The translations under genes were made by a program, and so were the position numbers. Positions 1 through 8,351 of a stretch of 64,000 nt of DNA are shown piece after piece. The stretch's first letter is position 1. Each line of letters begins with the position of its first letter. Location of the stretch: NCBI RefSeq assembly GCF_023703775.1, contig NZ_CP098515.1, positions 62,001 through 126,000 of the forward strand, written 5' to 3'. The DNA comes from Haloplanus sp. GDY1. GTDB taxonomy: Archaea; Halobacteriota; Halobacteria; Halobacteriales; Haloferacaceae. The notes under the pieces were generated by a model. It was not told the DNA's origin, made no database searches, and worked only from the letters and a program-made list of their open reading frames with translations.

Positions 1-2
1 GG

Positions 3-1343
3 CTTCGGATGGGCGTGTACGCCCTGTTAGTGGGCCCAATCATCGCGCTCGTGATGCGGGTGTTCGATGTGATTGCGGCTGGGGGCGTAGCCAGTTCGGG
101 TGATATTGCCTCGTTCTACACGGCCTCGGCGCTCGCGCTGATCTTCCCGATCATTCTGTTCGTCACGATCTGGAAGACCATCGGTTGGGCCGGCCAGCCC
201 CTCGGCGTCGACGCCGCGTTCACGACGACCGTAGCTGCCGCAATCGCCGCCACGGGGGTTGGGGCAGTTGCTGTCGGCGCCGGTGCAGGCTCCGGTGCCG
301 TGAGCAGTGCCTCGAAGTCCTCGGCTGATGGGGCAAGCGGGGGCAGTGAGTCGAGCGGCGGAAGTGGCAGCTCTGTTGGGACCGGGTCGTCAGGTGGGAC
401 GGCGACCGACCCTTCAGCAGGAACTGCCAACTCGAGCGTCGGCGGAACGATGCGCAACAGTATCTCGGACGCGCTCAGTACGCGTGAACCGCCGGTTGAA
501 GACAAGGTCAGCCCTGCGTCTGGTGTAGTCTCGAAAGCCAGAGAGTACACGGGAGGGAAAGTAGCAAGCATGCCAGGACTCCAAGCTGCACGCTCGCAAG
601 TCAGCCAAGCCAGAACGACAGCGAAAGGACTGGGGTCAAAAACGAAGAACACCGGACTGGCTGAAGCTAGGAAGGCAGTCGGAACTCGGAGCATTGACGC
701 CCACCGAAAGGCGATCGCCGAGAATCTGGACGCAGTTGATGAAGCCGACTCAAATAGAGATTTCCTTACAGATGCGTACCAGAACGGCGAGATTAACCTT
801 TCTGAGGCCGCCGACCGCGGTATCCTGACCGGGTCCGATCAACCTGCAGAGGGGATCTCGACAGTAGTTCCGGCTGCCGACGGAACGGTAACCTACGAAA
901 CCTCAGCGGGTGAGGAGACGACGATGAACATCAACAACAGAGCCCAGCAATTCAGCGAGCAAGCACAATCGCTCAGAGAGAACGCTTCGAAATCGGCCCG
1001 GAGCGTGAAGCGGATCAGGACCGCACAAGTCGCCGCGAAGGCCCCTGCTCAAGTTGCTGTCTCAACCGGCCGAGCTGGCAAGCGAGTCGGGAAAGCCGGT
1101 GTTCAGACGGGAAAGGCCAGTGGGATTGTCTTCGCAGGTGCGATGACACGGAGTCCTTACGCGGCACACCAGATTGGCAAACGAGGCGGAAAACACCTCA
1201 TTGGCCCCGGAAACAATCCTCAGTCGGACGAATCGTCGGATGACGCAGACATCGACTGGTCGACGCAGCGTGACGGTCCCGGACAGGCTACGGACTCCCC
1301 GTGGGACGATGACGACATAGGTGAACCCTCCGAGATGGTATGA
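3..1343 (+). CDS. Membrane protein C-terminal portion (5' partial)
   Basis: The reading frame is open to the left edge, so the true start is probably outside the window; the first in-window ATG is at 9. Residues 1-75 from that ATG hold two hydrophobic segments (VYALLVGPIIALVM and ALALIFPIILFVTIW). A Gly/Ala stretch and a long Ser/Gly-rich linker follow, then a polar, Lys/Arg/Ala-rich tail of about 300 residues with an acidic end. Hydrophobic domain plus low-complexity linker is the layout of TrbL/VirB6-like conjugation membrane proteins, and the next gene is a membrane-anchored AAA ATPase, which fits a mating apparatus. No diagnostic motif was seen, so the conjugation role is inference. Confidence 0.6.
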   Translation, partial: LRMGVYALLVGPIIALVMRVFDVIAAGGVASSGDIASFYTASALALIFPIILFVTIWKTIGWAGQPLGVDAAFTTTVAAAIAATGVGAVAVGAGAGSGAVSSASKSSADGASGGSESSGGSGSSVGTGSSGGTATDPSAGTANSSVGGTMRNSISDALSTREPPVEDKVSPASGVVSKAREYTGGKVASMPGLQAARSQVSQARTTAKGLGSKTKNTGLAEARKAVGTRSIDAHRKAIAENLDAVDEADSNRDFLTDAYQNGEINLSEAADRGILTGSDQPAEGISTVVPAADGTVTYETSAGEETTMNINNRAQQFSEQAQSLRENASKSARSVKRIRTAQVAAKAPAQVAVSTGRAGKRVGKAGVQTGKASGIVFAGAMTRSPYAAHQIGKRGGKHLIGPGNNPQSDESSDDADIDWSTQRDGPGQATDSPWDDDDIGEPSEMV

Positions 1344-1589
1344 GTCAACCCGCAACGCTTCGGTACTGAACAATGCGCTCGAGACAACTCAGAGAGAGGG
1401 GCGAGACGTTATATCTGAGCACCACCATGAAACGACCATAGACCATCGCGAGCGCATCTGTCGGGCCCGTTCTCGATGGCTGTACCACCGTGCGGCTTGC
1501 ATGACCACTTCCCCTAGCGCGGCTCGCCCGTGCCAACCGCCACGCTCGCCCCCTCGCGAACTTTCAGAGGATATTCTTCGGATGGTTCG

Positions 1590-3176
1590 ATGAGTTTCCT
1601 CGATACTGCGCTCTCAGTGGTCGCTTTCCTCGGATTCTTCGCGATAGTGGAGTACGCGACGTACCGAGTCATGGAGCGTGAGCATCGAAAGCGAGACCTC
1701 TATCGGCTGTTCTTCATCTTCGCGTGGACAACGCTTGCGCTCGTCCACATGTGGGTAATTGCACCCTGGCTCAATCTACCACCGACTGCTGCCATCGGAG
1801 TAGGATTAGGCATTCTAGCGATGTTCATTTTGGGCCTGCTCAATCTCCCTGTTTTCAGATCGGTCGGCGTAATCGGACTGTATCCATTCGCACAGGTATA
1901 CGAACTGTTCGTGGTGCTATTGCTGCTTGCTGAAGCGGCGGCGTTAGTCGTGTCATTGATACCGATACCACAGCGGGAGTTCCTCACTGGAATCGGTCCG
2001 AGCGATCCTCAAATTCAAGCAGCACTCGGGGTTGGCATCGCGGCATCGTTCGTCGCTCTAACGTTCTACGATCCACGGGGCGAGAACGGATACTACTACC
2101 TCTCTGAGCGCAATTTGCCCGGTCCTAAGATTGACTCTGAGGCAATTAGGACAATGATGGAAGAAAAGGAAGACAATTCAATCAATTCGATCGATAGAGA
2201 AGCAGATCCGCTTGGTACCGGGAAAATGGCGAATGAGTCGAAGTTCCCGGAAACCTCACCAGTGGCGGCGAAAACTAATCCGTCAGAATACGAGTACAAC
2301 TGGACTCGTTCGGACGTCGGCTTCGACGACATCGGGGGCTACTACGACGTCAAAGAGCGACTCGCCGAGGAAGTCCTCCAGCCAACGCGGGCGAGGGCAC
2401 GCGGAGACGACCGGTATGATCGTTTCGGGATCGAGCCCTCACGAGGAATCCTGTTCCATGGTCCGCCAGGGACCGGCAAGACGCTGTTCGCCCGAGCGCT
2501 CGCCGGCGAACTCAACGTTCCCTTCGTCGAGTTGGGGCCGGCGGATGTGACCAGCAAGTGGATCAACGAAGGGCCACAGCGAGTGCGCCACTTATTCGAG
2601 GAGGCTGCCGTTGTCGGTCCCTGCGTCATCTTCCTCGACGAGGCCGAACACCTCTTCGGCGGACGGGATGTCGGCGCCGGCGGCGCCCACGCCGAGGATC
2701 GAAAAATCACCAGCGAATTGCTCGTCCATCTCACCGCCGAGGATCGAACGGCCATCGTCGTCGGCGCGACCAATCGGCCCGAGGATATAGATCCAGCAAT
2801 CCTCCGACCGGGGCGGCTCGCGTCGCACATCGAGATCGGACTGCCCGAGGAAGAGAGCCGACATGCGATTCTCCAAGCGAAGCTTACAGACGTACCGCAC
2901 GACCTCACCGGTGACCAGCTGGCGACGCTAGCGAAACACACTGCCGGCTGCAGTGGGGCCGACATCGAGGAATTGGTCACAGATGCGAAGCGCCGAGCGG
3001 CACGGCGGGACGCACGGAAAATCTCCATCGAGGATTTCCACTCTGTGGGGGTTGCCACGGAGGGGACAGATACCGAGATCGAGCCGATCACTGATAGAGA
3101 TCTGAACGATTCGAATGAGTTCGACCCAGTTCCCGAAGACCCGTTCGACGATGACCCGACGGCCGGACTCCGGTAG
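1590..3176 (+). CDS. Membrane-anchored AAA+ ATPase
   Basis: The ATG at 1590 is preferred over the GTG at 1530 because it places the first membrane helix directly at the N-terminus. About five hydrophobic segments fill residues 1-170. A classical AAA module follows: Walker A GPPGTGKT, Walker B IFLDEAEHLF, sensor-1 region GATNRPEDIDPA and the RPGR arginine finger. The AAA lid ends in SGADIEEL. This is the FtsH/Cdc48 type of ATPase core, but no HEXXH protease domain follows, so it probably remodels or extracts membrane proteins instead of degrading them. Position after the putative mating membrane protein suggests a role in the same apparatus. The 245 bp before it holds no recognisable gene. Confidence 0.85.
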   Translation: MSFLDTALSVVAFLGFFAIVEYATYRVMEREHRKRDLYRLFFIFAWTTLALVHMWVIAPWLNLPPTAAIGVGLGILAMFILGLLNLPVFRSVGVIGLYPFAQVYELFVVLLLLAEAAALVVSLIPIPQREFLTGIGPSDPQIQAALGVGIAASFVALTFYDPRGENGYYYLSERNLPGPKIDSEAIRTMMEEKEDNSINSIDREADPLGTGKMANESKFPETSPVAAKTNPSEYEYNWTRSDVGFDDIGGYYDVKERLAEEVLQPTRARARGDDRYDRFGIEPSRGILFHGPPGTGKTLFARALAGELNVPFVELGPADVTSKWINEGPQRVRHLFEEAAVVGPCVIFLDEAEHLFGGRDVGAGGAHAEDRKITSELLVHLTAEDRTAIVVGATNRPEDIDPAILRPGRLASHIEIGLPEEESRHAILQAKLTDVPHDLTGDQLATLAKHTAGCSGADIEELVTDAKRRAARRDARKISIEDFHSVGVATEGTDTEIEPITDRDLNDSNEFDPVPEDPFDDDPTAGLR

Positions 3177-3228
3177 CGCAGAGGAGGCCTGAACGTGTGA
3201 CTCGGATACCGCCGAGTAACGGAAACTA

Positions 3229-3244
3229 TTCTTGAAAGCAAGAA
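3229..3244. promoter_or_regulatory. Inverted repeat, probable operator
   Basis: TTCTTG and CAAGAA form a perfect 6-bp inverted repeat around AAAG, followed at once by the AT-rich ACTATA. It lies 23 bp before the wHTH gene start at 3267, in the core-promoter position. It is therefore a good candidate for an autoregulatory operator of that gene. Confidence 0.5.
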
Positions 3245-3266
3245 CTATAGCAGTAGCTCTGCAAAT

Positions 3267-3806
3267 ATGGGTATGGCCGGGACAGAATCTCCCGATAACC
3301 CGCCATCCTTCGAGGAGCCGTTCAGTGGCGACGATGTCGAACAGCGCATCTACGGAACTATCCTCCAGACCCGTGAGCCGACGACAGTGAGGGCCATCGC
3401 GGATCAGGTCGACTGCGATCCGAAGACCGCTCGGAAGTATCTGGGCTGGTTCGACGACCTCGGGATCGTCACCCGTCACGACGGTCATCCAACCACCTAC
3501 GAGCGAAATGATGCGTACTTCGAGTGGCGACGGATCAATCAGCTCGCTACCGAGCACTCCATCGAGGAACTACAGGACCGCGTTCGTGAACTCACGACGC
3601 GAATTGCCGAGTACGAGGAAACGTACGATGCCCCGTCACCGGCCGCAGTCGATGCCGTCGCCGTCGCAGAGAGCAGCGACGAGCGAACCATCGACGAGGT
3701 GTACAGCGACCTCGCTGACTGGGCGACCGCCCGCGAGGATCGCGAGCGTCACGAACGCGCCCGCCAGCAACGCACGGGTGGCGAGCGAGAGCAAGCCTCC
3801 GGGTAG
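3267..3806 (+). CDS. Winged-helix regulator of the DUF7342 type
   Basis: The 179-residue protein starts with an acidic tail, then a winged-helix domain (about residues 25-75: VRAIADQVDCDPKTARKYL is the helix-turn-helix, RHDGHPTTYERND the wing). A coiled-coil-like segment (EELQDRVRELTTRIAEYEE) and an acidic/basic tail follow. From memory this matches the haloarchaeal DUF7342 family, usually found on plasmids upstream of a small partner gene. ATG 3267 or 3273 could be the start. The next gene begins 8 bp after the stop, so the two are almost certainly co-transcribed. An inverted repeat sits over the promoter, suggesting self-repression. Confidence 0.75.
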   Translation: MGMAGTESPDNPPSFEEPFSGDDVEQRIYGTILQTREPTTVRAIADQVDCDPKTARKYLGWFDDLGIVTRHDGHPTTYERNDAYFEWRRINQLATEHSIEELQDRVRELTTRIAEYEETYDAPSPAAVDAVAVAESSDERTIDEVYSDLADWATAREDRERHERARQQRTGGEREQASG

Positions 3807-3814
3807 TCCGCTCG

Positions 3815-4249
3815 ATGGCACCACCGACAGGCGATGGTGGGAGTCCCGCCCCCATCGACCGCCCCATCCTCGAGTTCATCCAGACACGGCTTCAGGCCAC
3901 GAGGCAAGTCTCTCAAGCGATCATCACGGAGACAAGCGGTCACCTCGAGCTCACTGTCATCTTTGCACCGGCCTACTATCCGGCGAGCGTCGACGACGCA
4001 CGGCTGTCAGTTCGCTGGTACACGAACGACGATTTCAAGCTCCACTATCGAGAGGAACACGCAGACCACGCCTGGGAGTGCCGGTGGGATCGGCACCCGA
4101 ATCCCCACAATACGCGCGACCACTTCCACCCACCACCCACAGCCGCGACGCCCGGCGAGGACACCACGTGGCCGGTCGACCATCGTGACGTAGTGGCATT
4201 CGTTCTCAACGAGATCGAAGATCGGATCGCGACTCTCTGGAGTGAATAG
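3815..4249 (+). CDS. Conserved haloarchaeal protein paired with the wHTH gene
   Basis: 144 residues. The core reads ELTVIFAPAYYPASVDDA, then SVRWYTNDDFKLHYREEH and WECRWDRHPNPHNTRDHFHP, so the second half is rich in His, Trp and Arg. I recognise this as the common partner of DUF7342-type regulators in haloarchaea, but its biochemical function is not known to me. The tight pairing (8 bp) of a DNA-binding protein with a small acidic partner resembles a toxin-antitoxin layout; that is inference from gene order only. Confidence 0.65.
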   Translation: MAPPTGDGGSPAPIDRPILEFIQTRLQATRQVSQAIITETSGHLELTVIFAPAYYPASVDDARLSVRWYTNDDFKLHYREEHADHAWECRWDRHPNPHNTRDHFHPPPTAATPGEDTTWPVDHRDVVAFVLNEIEDRIATLWSE

Positions 4250-4360
4250 CCACGATCCGGGCGACGGACACCAAGGTCGAGACCAAAACCCAGCACGTCG
4301 TTCGACATCGAGAACTGACCGCCGACATTCTTGTCGCTCCGCAGCCATCGTCGAATCGCG

Positions 4361-4987
4361 ATGGCCCTCACGCCCTCCAGACGTGCCCTCCTCGCCAGCG
4401 TGGGTACCAGTGCCGTCACCGCGCTCACTGGCTGTAACGCCTCCGACACGGACAGCGCAACACCCGACGGCGGGACGCTCGTCACCGACTATACCGCTGC
4501 GATGACACGCTCAACCGGCGAGCGCCAACCCATCGTCGCGCCACGCGAGGATAGCGGTGACGCGGGGAATGCAGCGGAAACGTCGGCGACGCCCGAACCG
4601 CTATCCATTCACACGATCGAGAGCGAAAGCGGTGCTGCGGGGTTCGAGTTCGTTGACGACGCGACGAACGTCGCAGCCGTCCGCCGACTCGTCTCGGAGA
4701 CGGCGTACGGGAGCGAATCCGTACTCGTCTACCAGACGCGCATCGGCGAGTGCTACCGGCTGAAGCTGAATTACGTCACCAGAGACCCCGATGGCGACCC
4801 GGACGTCGACTTCTGTCAGGTGATCCGCGACGCCCACACCGCCTGCGAGCGCCGTGCCCGCGACCACGTCGCCGCGTTCGTTCGTCTCCCCTTCCCCGGC
4901 AGCGAGTACGGCGGCTTCTCCCCCGGGAGTGGCGGTAGCTGCGATCCGATTCCCGAACGCTACCGCAACGGGAGTGAGTCGGCGTGA
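4361..4987 (+). CDS. Tat-exported lipoprotein, unknown function
   Basis: The start at ATG 4361 (not the upstream TTG) puts a Tat signal at the N-terminus: SRRALLASV, then a hydrophobic core and the lipobox LTGC. The mature 195-residue protein begins with a Thr/Asp-rich linker. Its C-terminal half has three Cys residues (IGECYRLKLNY, VDFCQVIRDAHTACERR) and a Gly-rich segment with another Cys. It would sit outside the membrane, lipid-anchored. Its stop overlaps the start of the next lipoprotein gene (GTGA at 4984), indicating translational coupling and a shared job. Confidence 0.75.
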   Translation: MALTPSRRALLASVGTSAVTALTGCNASDTDSATPDGGTLVTDYTAAMTRSTGERQPIVAPREDSGDAGNAAETSATPEPLSIHTIESESGAAGFEFVDDATNVAAVRRLVSETAYGSESVLVYQTRIGECYRLKLNYVTRDPDGDPDVDFCQVIRDAHTACERRARDHVAAFVRLPFPGSEYGGFSPGSGGSCDPIPERYRNGSESA

Positions 4988-6279
4988 GTCGACCCACCCG
5001 TCGCTCGCTGCTCGCCGCCACCGGCACTGCAGTCATGGGCACGCTCGCGGGCTGTAGTGCGCTGAATCTCCTGTCGAGTGAGGAGACCGTCGAGTACGAC
5101 GACTCGGCGCTCGCGACACTCCCCAGTAATCTACCGCGAGTGCCCGCCGCAGTACCCGTCGAGCCAACGTCAGCGCACCTCACCACGGCCCGCGAGCGTG
5201 TCCGTTCGCTTCTCGACGACACGGATACGGAGATCGCAGCGGTTCCGAACGGAGTCGTCCGCCATCGACTCGCCAGCGAGAGCGAGTCTGCACGCGCCGC
5301 CCTCGCCCAGAACGACGGTGAATCCACGCGCATCGATGCACTCGCCGGTCTGACGTATCCGCGGTCGGAGGCGATGTTCGTCCACGCCGGTCTCGCTGCG
5401 TTCGACGGCGACCTCACGGCGGCGGATGTCGCTGCGCGTCGCGACCGGGATCATCGCGACGCCGAGGCGTTCCTCGACGACTACCGATACGTCGGCCCGT
5501 CCGACGACCCAGTAGGCGCACTCACTGAACACGCTCGCATCGTGGGGTGGGGTCGTACCGGCATCCGACTCACCGAGACGAACCGACGCTACGAGTACGA
5601 GAACACCGTCATGCACGTCGCCGAACTCGCACAAGACATCGAGTGGGGCCGCGCGTACGCCGTGGACGCCCGCCGTCTTCGAGAGTACTACGTGTCGACG
5701 CTCGACGACCCGCGCGACTACGGAAATCGTTTCTCGCGCGTCGCGGACGACCTCGTCGCGGATATCGATTCGCACGTGGACGCCCCTGACCGCAAGGCGC
5801 TGACGAGCGGGTTCGAACGCGATATCGAGAACACCGCAGCCGCGAAACTGCTCGAAGAACTCGCGCGTAGCCGATGGAGTGGCGCGAAAATGGCCGTCGA
5901 GGACTACGACGACGGCCGTTACACAATCGCCATCGTCTCCGTGATGCGGGCACTCGCCGCGGATCGTGCCCTCGCAGACGCGAGAGCGGTCGTCTCGGAT
6001 GGTGCATACAGTGTTCCCGAGTCAGTCGATCCGATCGAGGCGGAACGTACCGCCGCCGTGGAGGGGCTCCGCGCCCTTCTCGACACAGCACCTGCGCTTC
6101 TTGCACGCCGTCTCGCCGTCTACGCTCGCAATCCGATTCGAAACGCCGATAGAGAGATCCGCGAGAACACCGTCTCTTCGCCCGGACGCTACCTCTACGC
6201 GCAGTACGCCGTTGCGAACCGCTTCGCGGCCGCCGCGCCTGCCATCGTTCGACGAGTCGAGGACGCGCTTGTTTCTTGA
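4984..6279 (+). CDS. Tat-exported lipoprotein, helical, unknown function
   Basis: Starts with GTG 4984, overlapping the preceding stop by 4 bases. The N-terminus carries TRRSLLAATGTAVMGTLAGC, a Tat motif followed by a lipobox Cys. The remaining 400 residues are Ala/Arg/Asp-rich and look almost wholly helical, with no catalytic motif visible. The pair of overlapping lipoprotein genes next to a membrane AAA ATPase and a possible mating-channel protein suggests a surface complex of a plasmid or conjugative element. No known family was recognised. Confidence 0.75.
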   Translation: MSRPTRRSLLAATGTAVMGTLAGCSALNLLSSEETVEYDDSALATLPSNLPRVPAAVPVEPTSAHLTTARERVRSLLDDTDTEIAAVPNGVVRHRLASESESARAALAQNDGESTRIDALAGLTYPRSEAMFVHAGLAAFDGDLTAADVAARRDRDHRDAEAFLDDYRYVGPSDDPVGALTEHARIVGWGRTGIRLTETNRRYEYENTVMHVAELAQDIEWGRAYAVDARRLREYYVSTLDDPRDYGNRFSRVADDLVADIDSHVDAPDRKALTSGFERDIENTAAAKLLEELARSRWSGAKMAVEDYDDGRYTIAIVSVMRALAADRALADARAVVSDGAYSVPESVDPIEAERTAAVEGLRALLDTAPALLARRLAVYARNPIRNADREIRENTVSSPGRYLYAQYAVANRFAAAAPAIVRRVEDALVS

Positions 6280-6414
6280 AGAGTAACACTAAGGCTGTCG
6301 TCTCCCGTTCTCAGTTGCCACCAGATACCCCTGCACTCGACACTATCCGGTTACTGTGTGCAGCGGTCTCATCGCTCCACTATCTTCAACAGTCAGGCGC
6401 CCCTCGGGACGACT

Positions 6415-6651
6415 ATGGACTGCCCCGCATTCGGATCCTCTGTCACCATCGGGGTTGGACCGGAGCGGCCGCTTTCGACATCGCTCCGCGACGCAGGCGC
6501 CATTGAGCGAGCTGCGCTCGTCGACGAGATTACCGACGAACTCTCGACAATCGACAACGTGGAAACGCTCGAGGAGACCTTAGCTGCGATCCGCCAGCAA
6601 CGAGGAACCGACCCGGCGATGACTGATACGGACGACGACGCCACGGAATGA
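6415..6651 (+). CDS. Small hypothetical protein
   Basis: 78 residues from ATG 6415 (MDCPAFGSSVTIGVG...), acidic, with a helical middle (RAALVDEITDELSTIDNVETL) and an Asp-rich end. The 135 bp after the previous stop and the 6-bp gap to the next start place it in a run of small plus-strand genes. An upstream in-frame start at 6358 exists but gives an un-haloarchaeal basic leader. No function recognised. Confidence 0.5.
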   Translation: MDCPAFGSSVTIGVGPERPLSTSLRDAGAIERAALVDEITDELSTIDNVETLEETLAAIRQQRGTDPAMTDTDDDATE

Positions 6652-6657
6652 CTCGCA

Positions 6658-6987
6658 ATGCCTGCGTCTGAACCCCTCTATGATATTCGTGAGCGAACCG
6701 GGAATCCCGACCACGCATCAGTCGATGATGTGGTCGATCTCGTGGTGGAACGGGCACAGAATCCGCGAGACGATCACGACGATGCGCATTTCGATACGGT
6801 GATGGCGACCACCATCGATATCTACGGGACCGAGCCCGTTCGCACAGTCATCCATCGGGTCCTCGTCAACAACGAACCGTTCCGGACCGCGACGAATGAC
6901 CTCGAATTGCGTAACGTCGACGGTGTTCGGATCGGAACAGCAGCCAGTTGGTTTCTCGACGAACTGAACACACAGAACGACGGCTGA
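6658..6987 (+). CDS. Small acidic hypothetical protein
   Basis: 109 residues, starting 6 bp after the preceding stop. Composition is strongly acidic (DDHDDAHFD), with a central segment DIYGTEPVRTVIHRVLVNNEPF and a C-terminal helix. No motif or family recognised; the gene spacing suggests co-transcription with the 6415 gene. Confidence 0.55.
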   Translation: MPASEPLYDIRERTGNPDHASVDDVVDLVVERAQNPRDDHDDAHFDTVMATTIDIYGTEPVRTVIHRVLVNNEPFRTATNDLELRNVDGVRIGTAASWFLDELNTQNDG

Positions 6988-7045
6988 GACTGGCGTGAGT
7001 GAGTCCTGTTCCAAGTGCTCTGATATGCAAGCTCTGTGCAGTCGC

Positions 7046-7084
7046 CGAAACCGTTATGCACCTATGTGCAGAACTTGCACATAG
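7046..7084 (+). promoter_or_regulatory. Promoter with perfect palindrome ahead of TA pair
   Basis: A BRE/TATA-like stretch (CGAAACCGTTATG, 7046-7058) lies about 28-40 bp before the ATG at 7086. A perfect inverted repeat, CTATGTGCA (7062-7070) and TGCACATAG (7076-7084) around GAACT, ends one base before that ATG. A partial extra copy, TTATGCAC, overlaps the TATA region. This is where an RHH antitoxin would bind to repress its own operon. Confidence 0.65.
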
Positions 7085-7085
7085 A

Positions 7086-7451
7086 ATGAGTGCGAGTGAC
7101 GATCCGCGACGGGTGCACTTCCAGTCGCCGGAGTACCTCGTCGACCGGTTGGATGCGATCGCGGAGCTCTTCGACAAGGATCGGACGGATTTACTTGTCG
7201 AGGCAATTCGCGAGTACATCGAAGATACCGCCGATAGTGAGACGTTCCAAGAACTCGTCGCGACCAAGTACTACGACGACCAGCTCGAGTTCGAGACGGT
7301 CAAGCAGTTGGTCGGCGCCGAGACCGCCCAGCGGCTCCGGCTTCTCAAAGCGGACCTCGAGGACGAGCCACTCGATCTCGCTTCCCCAGAGGATGTCGAC
7401 GTCTACGATGGCGACGCGACGGCAATCGACACCGCTGACGACGATCGATGA
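7086..7451 (+). CDS. RHH antitoxin (VapB-like)
   Basis: 121 residues. The N-terminal 45 residues fit a ribbon-helix-helix fold: strand RRVHFQSPEYLVDRLDAIAELF, then RTDLLVEAIREYIEDT. The remainder is acidic and helical, as expected of the toxin-neutralising part. The ATG at 7086 is chosen because it follows the palindrome by one base; the ORF could extend upstream to 6999 but would then cross the operator. It overlaps the PIN-domain gene by ATGA at 7448, typical of vapBC operons. Confidence 0.75.
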   Translation: MSASDDPRRVHFQSPEYLVDRLDAIAELFDKDRTDLLVEAIREYIEDTADSETFQELVATKYYDDQLEFETVKQLVGAETAQRLRLLKADLEDEPLDLASPEDVDVYDGDATAIDTADDDR

Positions 7452-8017
7452 GCGGCCAGCGACTGCGAACGGTCGTCGCCGACACCAGCGCACTCGTCAG
7501 TCTCGCCGTGCCCCGAGCCGACGCGGCCGTCGATACCGACACCTCAGACCCGTGCCAGTATCTCCTCACCTCGTGTGACGTGTTCGTCCCACCGGAAGTC
7601 GTGACCGAGCTCCGCGACATCACGCAGTATCAGGATATCCACGGCGCAGCCGCGAACAACGTCCTCGCAGCCCGCAACCACTACACTGTCGAGGATCCAT
7701 ACGATCGCGACGAGACGCCAGACTCGCGGCCGACCTTCGGCCTCGGCGACGGCGAAACCGATGGTATCGTCCTCGCGAATGCGCTCGCCGTGGACGGGTT
7801 TCTCACCGACGAGTTCGGCGGGACGAACTTCCCCCTCATCCACGCCGTGCTGCAGGGACCACGGATCGTCCCGACACCGCGGCTGATCGTGGACTACGCC
7901 CGGAATGGGCATCTGACCACGGAAGAAGCGAACACACTGATTACGACGATCAGCCCGCATCGTAGTTGGGAGAATAGTCCCTACGTCACGCAATTACTCC
8001 AGCATCTCGACGCGTAA
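7448..8017 (+). CDS. PIN-domain toxin (VapC-like ribonuclease)
   Basis: 189 residues with the PIN-domain acidic set: VVADTSALVSL (first Asp), VTELRD (Glu), GLGDGETDGIVLANAL (Glu, Asp) and GFLTDEFGG (last Asp). These coordinate Mg2+ for RNA cleavage in VapC. The protein is longer than a minimal VapC (about 130 residues) owing to an insert near residues 25-45 and a C-terminal extension. The 4-bp overlap with the RHH gene supports a toxin-antitoxin pair. Confidence 0.8.
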   Translation: MSGQRLRTVVADTSALVSLAVPRADAAVDTDTSDPCQYLLTSCDVFVPPEVVTELRDITQYQDIHGAAANNVLAARNHYTVEDPYDRDETPDSRPTFGLGDGETDGIVLANALAVDGFLTDEFGGTNFPLIHAVLQGPRIVPTPRLIVDYARNGHLTTEEANTLITTISPHRSWENSPYVTQLLQHLDA

Positions 8018-8351
8018 CCGGCCTCTGAGTGGTGACGCCGAGCACCAAGCGCTGGTGACGACTCCTGAAAACCCTCGGCCGCTCGGCATCCCGTGCACTC
8101 CGCTTATCGTCCCTGCGGTGCTTGCGGGGTCAGGGGCGGCCGAGACGGCCTCGCCATTTCTGAGTCCGCCAGGACGGTGGATGGCTGGCCGAGAGACGTG
8201 GCCGGTTGGATAGGTGTGTTCGTACCGGCCCGCTCCGCTCGTCGCGACTAGCTGACGAGAGCTCGGGGAGTTGTGAGTTGCTAACCAGAATGTAAACGAT
8301 TTGGGCGACAGGAAGCGGTATGAGCAATGGATAGCTTGGTAAGTGTCGTGA
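8018..8351. other. Intergenic, nothing recognised
   Basis: GC-rich sequence between the toxin gene and the truncated kinase. No promoter, RNA gene or supported ORF. A stop codon at 8349 in the kinase frame marks where its homology ends. Confidence 0.5.

Noticed and set aside
5609-6289. 226-codon minus-strand Arg-rich frame
   Set aside because: Antisense of the 4984 lipoprotein; a basic Arg-rich composition is unlike a haloarchaeal protein.
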